64,000 nucleotides of DNA, from assembly GCA_002354055.1 (NCBI GenBank), contig DEKW01000019.1, positions 173,165 through 237,164 of the forward strand, read 5' to 3'. This DNA is from Bacteroidales bacterium UBA2712 (lineage in GTDB: Bacteria > Bacteroidota > Bacteroidia > Bacteroidales > Paludibacteraceae). Under the pieces are notes generated by a model that was not told the DNA's origin, ran no database searches, and saw only the letters and a list, made by a program, of their open reading frames with translations. Shown in pieces: positions 52,398 to 59,835 of the stretch. The translations under genes and the position numbers were made by a program. How positions within the stretch are numbered: the first letter of the stretch is position 1; the number at the start of each line of letters is the position of its first letter.

Positions 52398-53836
52398 ATG
52401 ACGTAAAAAAAGCTGTCATGACCAACTGGCGTTGGGTCATGTGTGCGATGCTTTTCTTCGCCACTACGGTTAACTATATGGACCGTCAGGTTCTGTCGTT
52501 GACCTTCAAAGAGTTTATTCAGCCTGAGTTCCACTGGACCGACTCCGACTACGGAACAATCACCGGTGTGTTCTCTATCGCGTATGCTATCTTCTGCCTC
52601 TTCGCCGGTAAGTTCATCGACTGGATGGGCACGAAGAAAGGCTACCTGATTGCCATCGTCGTATGGTCGTTAGGCGCTGTGATGCACGCAGGCTGCGGTT
52701 GGGTAACCGAGCAGATCGTAGGTGTTGCCGACAAGGCTGCACTGTTGGAAGCGACCGGAACAATCGTTAGTACCATCTCAATGGTGAGTGTGTATCTGTT
52801 CCTGTTCTGCCGTTTGGTTTTGGGGCTTGGTGAAGCAGGTAACTTCCCTGCAGCTATCAAGGTGACCGCAGAGTATTTCCCGAAGAAAGACCGTGCGTTC
52901 GCTACCGCCCTGTTTAACGCAGGCGCGTCGGTAGGTGCGCTGGCAGCTCCGGCTACTATTCCTCTGTTGGCGAAGAGCCTCGGATGGGAGATGGCGTTCA
53001 TCATCATCGGTGCGCTGGGCTTCATCTGGGCGGGTGTCTGGATTTTTGTCTATGACAAACCGGAAGAGAGCAAGCATGTGAATGAGGCTGAGTTGGAGTA
53101 TATCCACCAAGACGAGAAAGACGCTCCGAAGCAAGAGGCTAAGGAAGAGAAACAGATGTCGTTTGGCGAGGCTTTCAAGCACAAACAGACCTGGTCGTTT
53201 GCGTTCGGTAAGTTCATGACCGACGGTGTGTGGTGGTTCTTCCTCTTCTGGGCTCCGGCTTATTTCCAAGATCAGTTTGGTATCAAGGCTTCTGACCCGC
53301 AGGGTATTGCGCTGATTTTCACGCTATACGCTATAGTAACAGTGATTTCGTTGTTCGGTGGTTATCTGCCGAAGATCTTCGTAGAGAAGAAAGGCATGGA
53401 GCCGTACGCAGGTCGTATGAGAGCGATGTTGATCTTTGCGTTCTTCCCATTGCTGGCGTTGTTTGCCCAGCCTTTAGGCCGTGAGATGGGTCCTTGGGCA
53501 GTAGCTATCATCATCGGTATCGTGGGTGCCGCTCACCAGAGCTGGAGCGCGAATATCTTCTCGACCACGGGTGACATGTTCCCGAAATCGGCTGTCGCAA
53601 CCATCACCGGTATCGGTGCTATGGCAGGCGGCGTAGGCTCGTTCCTCATCAACAAAGGTTCGGGTGTTCTCTTCGACTACTCCGCAGGTTTAGGTGATGC
53701 ATTCGCATTCATGGGCTTTACGGGTAAAGAAGCAGGCTACATGATCATCTTCTGCATCTGCGCAGTAGCTTATCTCATCGGTTGGAGCGTAATGAAGGCA
53801 CTTGTGCCGAAATACAAACCGGTAGTGGTAGAATAA
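52394..53836 (+). CDS. exuT: Hexuronate transporter, MFS (ExuT type)
   Basis: 480 residues from ATG 52394. Twelve membrane helices; VNYMDRQVLS and RLVLGLGEAGNFPAAIKVTAEYFPKKDRAFATALFNAG are the anion:cation symporter family pattern of ExuT. Imports galacturonate/glucuronate by proton symport. Last gene of kdgK-eda-exuT, with a stretch of charged residues in the middle loop. Confidence 0.93.
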   Translation: MNDVKKAVMTNWRWVMCAMLFFATTVNYMDRQVLSLTFKEFIQPEFHWTDSDYGTITGVFSIAYAIFCLFAGKFIDWMGTKKGYLIAIVVWSLGAVMHAGCGWVTEQIVGVADKAALLEATGTIVSTISMVSVYLFLFCRLVLGLGEAGNFPAAIKVTAEYFPKKDRAFATALFNAGASVGALAAPATIPLLAKSLGWEMAFIIIGALGFIWAGVWIFVYDKPEESKHVNEAELEYIHQDEKDAPKQEAKEEKQMSFGEAFKHKQTWSFAFGKFMTDGVWWFFLFWAPAYFQDQFGIKASDPQGIALIFTLYAIVTVISLFGGYLPKIFVEKKGMEPYAGRMRAMLIFAFFPLLALFAQPLGREMGPWAVAIIIGIVGAAHQSWSANIFSTTGDMFPKSAVATITGIGAMAGGVGSFLINKGSGVLFDYSAGLGDAFAFMGFTGKEAGYMIIFCICAVAYLIGWSVMKALVPKYKPVVVE

Positions 53837-53852
53837 CAAATCGTTAAGGCGT

Positions 53853-54917
53853 ATGAAACGCATCCTTATATCTATAGTAGCGGGCTTTGTGTCCGCTACT
53901 ATGGCATGGGGTGCCGGAATCAACTACAACGGCACGACCCTGCAGGAAAACACTGACTTCACGCGTACCGAGTGCGGCACGATGAAGAAAAAAACGATGA
54001 AAGAGATCAGCGGTCTCGCTTGTTCCCGTACGACCCCCGGATACCTCTGGGCGCACGGCGATGAGAACACCGGTAGCAAAAAGAGGATCATTGCCATCAA
54101 TCCCAATGCGCAGAGCAAGAATGATGAACTGGTAATGACCGTGAATATCTCCGGTGACCCCGGTCGTGACGACTGGGAAGACATAGCTACGGGTGTGTAT
54201 AACAACACGAACTATGTCTTTGTTGGCGCTTTTGGAGATAATGATTTGCAGTTTAACGACCAGTATTATATCTACTATTTCGAGGAGCCGGCTATCACTT
54301 CAGGTACGCAAACCGTGACGGTCAACTATATCCGTTTCGGTTTTCCGGACAACAAAGCGCACAATACCGAGACGCTGATGTACGACAATGTGGAGCAGAT
54401 GTTTTACATCGTCGATAAAGTGAAAAGCGGTATCTGCCATTTGTACAAGCTGCCTTTCTCCACTACGTATGGCACAACTGTGCAGAGACTGACTGAGGTG
54501 TGCGCCTTAGGAAACGGCTCTAAGTTCAATTATTGTACCGGTGGAGATATCACACCAGATGGCAGATGGATGGCGATTAAGAGTAAGCCGTATGTGCTTC
54601 TTTGGGAGCGTCAGGGTTCGGAGAGTTTGAGTACTACCGCTCTGCGTAATCCGGTACAAATAATGGCGTACCAAGAAGAGAAACAGGGCGAATCGCTTGC
54701 ATGGTTGGATGCTTCGACATTTTACACCACTTCCGACCAAACGAAAGATATGCCTATTTATAAATACGTGCGCGCAAACGTAACTTCTTCTCTGGAGCCT
54801 GTCGTGGATCCGGCTACGAAGAGTGAGGTGCGTTGCGTGAAAATGCTTCGTGACGGTCAACTTCTGATTCAGCAAGGCGATGCAATCTATACGATTCAAG
54901 GTCAACGAATACAATAA
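53853..54917 (+). CDS. Secreted beta-propeller-like protein with C-terminal module
   Basis: 354 residues, signal peptide to about 20 (TMAWGAG). Repeated beta blades (ISGLACSRTTPGYLWAHGDENT, then DWEDIATG) resemble secreted beta-propeller proteins; no catalytic motif. The last 25 residues, VKMLRDGQLLIQQGDAIYTIQGQR, belong to the C-terminal module also seen at 63.7 kb and, in looser form, in the giant protein. Gap to exuT is 16 bp, so it may be co-transcribed. Confidence 0.75.
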   Translation: MKRILISIVAGFVSATMAWGAGINYNGTTLQENTDFTRTECGTMKKKTMKEISGLACSRTTPGYLWAHGDENTGSKKRIIAINPNAQSKNDELVMTVNISGDPGRDDWEDIATGVYNNTNYVFVGAFGDNDLQFNDQYYIYYFEEPAITSGTQTVTVNYIRFGFPDNKAHNTETLMYDNVEQMFYIVDKVKSGICHLYKLPFSTTYGTTVQRLTEVCALGNGSKFNYCTGGDITPDGRWMAIKSKPYVLLWERQGSESLSTTALRNPVQIMAYQEEKQGESLAWLDASTFYTTSDQTKDMPIYKYVRANVTSSLEPVVDPATKSEVRCVKMLRDGQLLIQQGDAIYTIQGQRIQ

Positions 54918-54937
54918 CGCAAGGACGTCTTTATATG

Positions 54938-54972
54938 AAAAGAGACGGCTCGGGATGAGTCGTCTCTTTTTC
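54938..54972. terminator. Strong intrinsic terminator
   Basis: AAAAGAGACGGCTC / GAGTCGTCTCTTTT, 14 pairs with one G-T, loop GGGAT, then T run; symmetric A/T tails serve both strands. Confidence 0.9.
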
Positions 54973-54986
54973 GTGCAGCGGGATTG

Positions 54987-55223
54987 TTATTTCACTACCT
55001 CTGCGTCTTGGATGTTGTTTTGACCGTCATTGCCACCTGCTGCCGGCATGATCAGCATCAGAATGAGGTAAAGCAACAGGCCCGGAAAACCGGTGGTGAA
55101 GATAGACAAAGCTGCATAAGCCACACGGATCAAGGTGGGATCTACCTCAAAATACTCGGCGATTCCGCCGCATACTCCTGCCAAAATCTTGTTGGTAGAG
55201 CGTTTCAATTTCTTTTCTGCCAT
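54987..55223 (-). CDS. PspC-domain protein
   Basis: 78 residues. KKLKRSTNKILAGVCGGIAEYFEVDPTLIRVAYA is the PspC domain, followed by a hydrophobic hairpin (FPGLLLYLILMLIMP). Small membrane proteins of this class take part in envelope stress response. 14 bp after aroC on the same strand. Confidence 0.92.
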   Translation of the reverse strand: MAEKKLKRSTNKILAGVCGGIAEYFEVDPTLIRVAYAALSIFTTGFPGLLLYLILMLIMPAAGGNDGQNNIQDAEVVK

Positions 55224-55237
55224 AATATATTAGTTTT

Positions 55238-56209
55238 TTATAAAAATTGTATCAAAGCGAGGGCGGTCATGGCTTCGACGATGGGGACAGCGCGCACTGC
55301 GACACAAGGGTCTGAACGATGTACCATTTGACCATTTACCATTTGGCTATTTAATAACTCATCTAATGCTTTTTTTGTTGTGGGCGTGGGTTTGAAGACG
55401 CAGCGGAAGATGATTTCCGAACCATCGGAGATGCCTCCTGCTATGCCTCCGGAGAGGTGGTTGATGGCGGAGCCGGGTTGCGTAACTCCTTCAAAACCAG
55501 TGCCGTATTCAAATCCTTTGCAGGCATTGATGGACATTACCGCGAAAGCCAGTTCTGCTTGCAGCTTGTTGAATATCGGTTCGCCTGTTCCGATCGGTAA
55601 GCCGTTGATGCGGCACTCGATGATGCCTCCGATGGAGTCTCCTTCGCGTTGGTAAGCTGCGATGGTCTCTGCAAATTTCGCAGGGTCGGTCTCTGCGCCC
55701 ACTTGGATTAAGCGTGCATTAATGCACACTCCTTTGGTTGCGAGTTCCTGCTTGGCGAGACAACCTGCCACCACGCGTGCTGCGGTCTCACGAGCGGAAG
55801 CTCTGCCTCCTCCGCGGTAGTCGCGAATACCGTATTTCTGCTCATAGACTTTGTCTGCGTGCCCGATGCGGTATGTGTGCTTGAGGTATTCGTAGTCTTC
55901 CGGCCGCGCATCTTTGTTACGGATGAGAAAAGCAATCGGTGTTCCGAGGGTGACTCCGTTGAGTACTCCGGAGAGCCATTCTACCTCGTCGGGTTCGTTC
56001 TTCGCGCGAGTCGAGATCAGGACTTGAGTCCTACAAAAGTCCGTTTTGAGTCCGTTTTGAGTCCGTCCTGCTCGTTTGTCCAATTCCGTGCGGATGAGGT
56101 CCAAGTCGATGGTAATCCCGGCGGGAACTCCGTCCAACACACCTCCTATAGCTGCTCCGTGAGACTCACCAAAAGAGGTAAAAGACCATTTTGAACCGAA
56201 CGTATTCAT
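55238..56209 (-). CDS. aroC: Chorismate synthase
   Basis: 323 residues from ATG 56209. SFGESHG, RGGGRASARET and the C-terminal DPCVAVRAVPIVEAM are the chorismate synthase motifs. Final step of the shikimate pathway, FMN-dependent. Two polar segments are repeat-encoded: an 11-bp tandem in the region after RAG (about 51-62) and ACCATTT words near the C-terminus (NSQMVNGQMV). aroA is at 61.8 kb. Confidence 0.95.
   Translation of the reverse strand: MNTFGSKWSFTSFGESHGAAIGGVLDGVPAGITIDLDLIRTELDKRAGRTQNGLKTDFCRTQVLISTRAKNEPDEVEWLSGVLNGVTLGTPIAFLIRNKDARPEDYEYLKHTYRIGHADKVYEQKYGIRDYRGGGRASARETAARVVAGCLAKQELATKGVCINARLIQVGAETDPAKFAETIAAYQREGDSIGGIIECRINGLPIGTGEPIFNKLQAELAFAVMSINACKGFEYGTGFEGVTQPGSAINHLSGGIAGGISDGSEIIFRCVFKPTPTTKKALDELLNSQMVNGQMVHRSDPCVAVRAVPIVEAMTALALIQFL
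55321..55355. repeat. 7/8-bp ACCATTT words inside aroC
   Basis: ACCATTTG, ACCATTT, ACCATTTG in a row, near identical to the rsfS-ftsH spacer. Confidence 0.8.
56036..56070. repeat. 11-bp tandem repeat inside aroC
   Basis: AGTCCGTTTTG twice and a third degenerate unit; preceded by an AGGACTTGAGTCCT palindrome at 56019-56032. Confidence 0.85.
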
Positions 56210-56231
56210 GCCATGCAACGCTTTTCGGGTG

Positions 56232-56263
56232 CAAAAGTACTAAAATTCTTGCATATATGCAAA
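56232..56263 (-). promoter_or_regulatory. Promoter of aroC-pspC
   Basis: Minus strand TTTG, 20 nt, TACTTTTG. Shares TTGCATATATGCAA with the divergent promoter. Confidence 0.75.
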
Positions 56264-56279
56264 ATTTTTTGTAACTTTG
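56248..56279 (+). promoter_or_regulatory. Promoter of the PCMD protein gene
   Basis: CTTG at 56248-56251, 20 nt, TAACTTTG at 56272-56279. The two -33 boxes lie on one perfect palindrome. Confidence 0.75.
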
Positions 56280-56301
56280 CGCCGATTTTACGAAAAAAGA
56301 A

Positions 56302-57390
56302 ATGAGAAAGACCATTTTATCTTTATTTTGTCTCGTCTTTTCTTCGATAGTTATGCTGGCACAACAGTTGCCGGACAGCCATTTTGAGAATTGGGGAGAT
56401 AAGTTCAACGGCGATAAGCAATTGACTGAATGGCATGGATCGAATGTCAACCAGGCGGGATTCAAGTTTACGTTTATGTATCAGAAACTGGGTAGAACCG
56501 GTTATAGTGCTTATGTGACAGACCGTGCGGTGGGTATTCCGAAGCTCGGAATAGGTGCTATCGGTCCGGGTTATCTGTCGCTGGGTACGCCGTGGCAGTA
56601 CTTGAAGGGCTTGAATGTCAGCGGAGCTACTGCAGGAACGGAAGGTGGCATCTCTTGGAAATACCGTCCGGACACGATGGCGGTATGGGTTAAACGTGTT
56701 GGACCTGCGCCGGAGAAAGAGGATTTTCATTTGCTGTATTATGCTTGGTCCGGCAACTCGAAGGGAACGGAGTACAAGAACAAGAAAGGCGGTTGCACTT
56801 CGACGGAGCGCATCAACGAAGAGAGCGACATCCGTCAGAAGACCGATGGCAACGAGTGTATGGTAGAGACGCGCGCCAAACAGATTGCCGAGGGATGGCA
56901 TCGCGCGCGGGCTAAATATGACGAGTGGACCCTTATCAAAGTGCCGATTTTCTATATGAGCGATGCGAAGCCGACGATGTGTAATGTCATTTTCTCTGCC
57001 GGTAACTATCCTGCTTTCCGTGCGAATGACGGCATGTATGACGGCAATGCGTTGTATGTCGATGATGTGGAATTGATTTATTCGTCAAAGATTGATAAGT
57101 TCGTCATCAACGGCAAGGAATGGAAGGCTTTTGATTCCAACAGCAGCAAAGTGCAGACATATGTCTTGCCTGCAGGAAGTGCAGCGGAGGTTACTATCGC
57201 GGGCTATCGCGGCATCGGAAGTCTGACGAATATCAAAGGCGAGACGGCTCGTTTTAACGGTCGCAAACTTGACAAAGAAGAGATGCGTGTTGAGGCCGGT
57301 GAACTGAATAGAAAGCCATGGGTGATTACCGTGAAAGCCGAAGACGGCAGTAGCACGCACGTGTATAAGGTACAAATCAAAAATCAATAA
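56302..57390 (+). CDS. Secreted PCMD-domain protein (putative carbohydrate metabolism)
   Basis: 362 residues, signal peptide to about 20 (VMLAQQ). LPDSHFENWG at the mature start, GGISWKYRPDTMAVWVKR and NALYVDDVELIY are the PCMD pattern, a jelly-roll-like domain in Bacteroidetes surface proteins. The end (ITVKAEDGSSTHVYKVQI) is a small beta domain. Substrate not known. Own promoter. Confidence 0.8.
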   Translation: MRKTILSLFCLVFSSIVMLAQQLPDSHFENWGDKFNGDKQLTEWHGSNVNQAGFKFTFMYQKLGRTGYSAYVTDRAVGIPKLGIGAIGPGYLSLGTPWQYLKGLNVSGATAGTEGGISWKYRPDTMAVWVKRVGPAPEKEDFHLLYYAWSGNSKGTEYKNKKGGCTSTERINEESDIRQKTDGNECMVETRAKQIAEGWHRARAKYDEWTLIKVPIFYMSDAKPTMCNVIFSAGNYPAFRANDGMYDGNALYVDDVELIYSSKIDKFVINGKEWKAFDSNSSKVQTYVLPAGSAAEVTIAGYRGIGSLTNIKGETARFNGRKLDKEEMRVEAGELNRKPWVITVKAEDGSSTHVYKVQIKNQ

Positions 57391-57395
57391 TCGTT

Positions 57396-58586
57396 TTGAT
57401 AGCAATTGAACTAAATACGTTGGACTGGACGCTCATAGGAATCTTGACGGCTTTGTTTATAGCGCAAATCTATTTCTATGGCCGATACATGGCTGCTCCT
57501 GCACGGAGGATAAGGAGAGATAAGAAGAAAGGCTCTTCACCCGTAAAAGGAGGGGAGGAAAGTCTGACTCCCGGTGTCTCTGTTATTCTGGCGGCGCATA
57601 ACGAAGGAGATAATCTCGCTAATTACCTGCAGGCTCTGCTGACGCAGGAATGGCCGGAATACGAAGTGATTGTGGTGGACGACGAGTCAGAGGACAACAC
57701 CCGTGCGGTAGTGGAGAGTTATATGGTTCAAGATCCGCGGTTGCGTCTGACTTTTGTTCCTTACGGCGCACGCGTGGGTTCGACGAAAAAACTAGCTCTG
57801 ACGCTGGCGGCAAAGGCGGCTAAGTATGATTATTTGCTTCTGACGGACGCAGATTGCGTACCGGAGTCGAATTATTGGATTCGGGAGATGATGAGCGGTT
57901 TCAACCAACGGGAAGGCGTAGATTTGGTTCTCGGTTTTGGTGCATATTTTGCGGAGAAAGGACATATTAACCGTCTGGAGCGGTTCGACACGCTCTTTAA
58001 CGGCTTGCATTATTTAGGAGCCGCTCTCTGCGGTCATCCGTATATGGGCGTTGGACGCAATTTGGCATACCGCAAGGCATTGTTCTTTGAGTCCGGCGGT
58101 TTTACCCGGCAGATGACAAATCGCTCAGGCGATGACGATCTGTTTGTCAATCGGGTGGCAACGAAGCAAAACACCGCGGTGGTTCTCTCTCGCGAGAGTT
58201 ACACTTGGTCAATCTCCAAAAAGACCATCAAAGCGTGGTGGCAGCAGAAGAGAAGACACCTGTCTGTTTCACCGGATTACCGTCAGGAGACGCAGTTCCG
58301 ATTGGCGTTAGAACCGATGACCAGAGGACTTTTTTATGCGATGGTTATTGCGATGATGGTTCTTTATTGGCCGCAGACGATTATGGCGGTTCCTGCGTTG
58401 CCTTTTTTGATTGCGGTGGGTTTGTTCCTTGTCCGCTGGATCACGCAAGCGGCGATTCTCAATGTCTCTGCGCGTCGCATGGGACAGAAACGGTTTGGAA
58501 TGTGCAGCATCTTATGGTTCGATATCGCGTTGCCGCTTGTGAACCTCTGGATGCTCATCGTCCCGAAAAGAAACAATAAATGGTAA
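57396..58586 (+). CDS. Family 2 glycosyltransferase, membrane-bound
   Basis: 396 residues; TTG start at 57396 (no upstream ATG in frame). One N-terminal helix, then the GT-A domain: VSVILAAHNEGDN, EVIVVDDESEDNT, DADC (DxD) and QQKRRHLS (QxxRW-like). Three C-terminal helices. Probably makes an extracellular or lipid-linked glycan. The linker GSSPVKGGEE is encoded by a copy of the GC-rich repeat. 5 bp after the PCMD gene. Confidence 0.88.
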   Translation: MIAIELNTLDWTLIGILTALFIAQIYFYGRYMAAPARRIRRDKKKGSSPVKGGEESLTPGVSVILAAHNEGDNLANYLQALLTQEWPEYEVIVVDDESEDNTRAVVESYMVQDPRLRLTFVPYGARVGSTKKLALTLAAKAAKYDYLLLTDADCVPESNYWIREMMSGFNQREGVDLVLGFGAYFAEKGHINRLERFDTLFNGLHYLGAALCGHPYMGVGRNLAYRKALFFESGGFTRQMTNRSGDDDLFVNRVATKQNTAVVLSRESYTWSISKKTIKAWWQQKRRHLSVSPDYRQETQFRLALEPMTRGLFYAMVIAMMVLYWPQTIMAVPALPFLIAVGLFLVRWITQAAILNVSARRMGQKRFGMCSILWFDIALPLVNLWMLIVPKRNNKW

Positions 58587-58606
58587 ACCTTTAAAATTTT
58601 AAGAAT

Positions 58607-58915
58607 ATGGCAGAACAAAAACAACTGAACATTAATATCGCCCCGGACAAACAGCAGGGCGTGTTTGCAAACCTCGCGCTGATTGCGCATACTCCAACGG
58701 AGTTCGTCTTGGATTTCGCACAGCTCATGCCGGGTGTGCCGCAGGCAAACGTGGTTGCACGAGTAGTCGTAACGCCGGATCAGGCGAAGAAGATTCTCGG
58801 TGCATTAGGTAATAACATCGCTCAGTACGAGCAGAAGTTCGGCACGATCAATCCTATCGGCGGACCTGTTCCCGGCTCGACGATCAGCGTACCGTTCACC
58901 GGAGGTGAAGCTTAG
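58607..58915 (+). CDS. DUF3467 protein
   Basis: 102 residues: INIAPDKQQGVFANLALIAHTPTEFVLDFAQL, VVARVVVTPDQAKKILGALGNNIAQYE is the DUF3467 pattern throughout. Small cytosolic beta-rich protein of unknown role, common in Bacteroidetes. Confidence 0.93.
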   Translation: MAEQKQLNINIAPDKQQGVFANLALIAHTPTEFVLDFAQLMPGVPQANVVARVVVTPDQAKKILGALGNNIAQYEQKFGTINPIGGPVPGSTISVPFTGGEA

Positions 58916-58917
58916 TC

Positions 58918-58950
58918 GCGTAATCCCGTAATTACGTAATCCCGTAAATA
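58918..58950. repeat. 8-bp word spacer before the phosphorylase gene
   Basis: GTAATCCC, GTAATTAC, GTAATCCC, GTAAATAA; same layout as the spacer before sufC. Confidence 0.9.
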
Positions 58951-58959
58951 ACCAATAAC

Positions 58960-59835
58960 ATGAAAACATTTCCAGCATCGCAGTTAATCATCAATGCGGA
59001 TGGTTCTGCGTTTCATCTGCATCTCAAGCCTGAGTTTTTGGCAGACAAAGTGATCTTGGTGGGAGACCAGGATCGAGTAAATATTGTAGCTTCTTTCTTT
59101 GACGAAGGATCGATAGAGTGCGATGTACAGAGCCGTGAGTTCCATACCATCACCGGTAAGTTCCAGGGCAAGCGTATCTCTTGCATCTCGACGGGTATCG
59201 GAACCGATAACTGCGACATCGTCATGAATGAGATTGACGCGCTGGCTAACATCGATTTCGCGACCCGCACGGAGAAGGCGGAGAAACGTAGCCTCGACAT
59301 CGTGCGTATCGGTACGTGCGGTGGTATGCAGGAGGATATTCCTCTGGGTACGTTCCTTGTAAGTCAAAAATCTATCGGTTTTGATGGCGTCTTGGCTTTC
59401 TATCACGACCGCGACAAGATCTCCGACTTGGGCTTCGAGAAGGCTTTTGTCGATTTTGTGGGCTATCCGAAGAAAGCTGCTGTGCCGTATGTGGTAGCAG
59501 CTAATCCTGAGTTGGTGGACCGTATTGCGAAGGACGATATGATGCGCGGTTGTACGATCGCTTCGAATGGTTTCTATGGTCCGCAAGGACGTGTGCTGCG
59601 CGTCGATCTGGCGGTTCCGGATATCAATGAGAAGATTACCGACTTCCGTTACGAGGGTCAGCGGATTACCAACTATGAGATGGAAGGGTCGTGTATTGCA
59701 GGTCTCGCGCTCCATATGGGTCACCGCGCGATGACCGTTTGTTGCGTCATCGCCCAGCGTAAGATTGAGGCAGCGAACACCGACTACAAGCCGCGTATCA
59801 AAGAATTAATCAAGACCGTATTGGAGAGAATATGA
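58960..59835 (+). CDS. Nucleoside phosphorylase (uridine phosphorylase-like)
   Basis: 291 residues, PNP/UDP family. VILVGDQDRV (phosphate-binding), ISTGIGTDNCDIVMNE, IGTCGGMQ and NYEMEGSCIAGLA with the catalytic-site Met-Glu. It cleaves a nucleoside with phosphate; longer than standard Udp, in line with Bacteroides homologues. Overlaps the DPP III gene by ATGA. Confidence 0.9.
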   Translation: MKTFPASQLIINADGSAFHLHLKPEFLADKVILVGDQDRVNIVASFFDEGSIECDVQSREFHTITGKFQGKRISCISTGIGTDNCDIVMNEIDALANIDFATRTEKAEKRSLDIVRIGTCGGMQEDIPLGTFLVSQKSIGFDGVLAFYHDRDKISDLGFEKAFVDFVGYPKKAAVPYVVAANPELVDRIAKDDMMRGCTIASNGFYGPQGRVLRVDLAVPDINEKITDFRYEGQRITNYEMEGSCIAGLALHMGHRAMTVCCVIAQRKIEAANTDYKPRIKELIKTVLERI

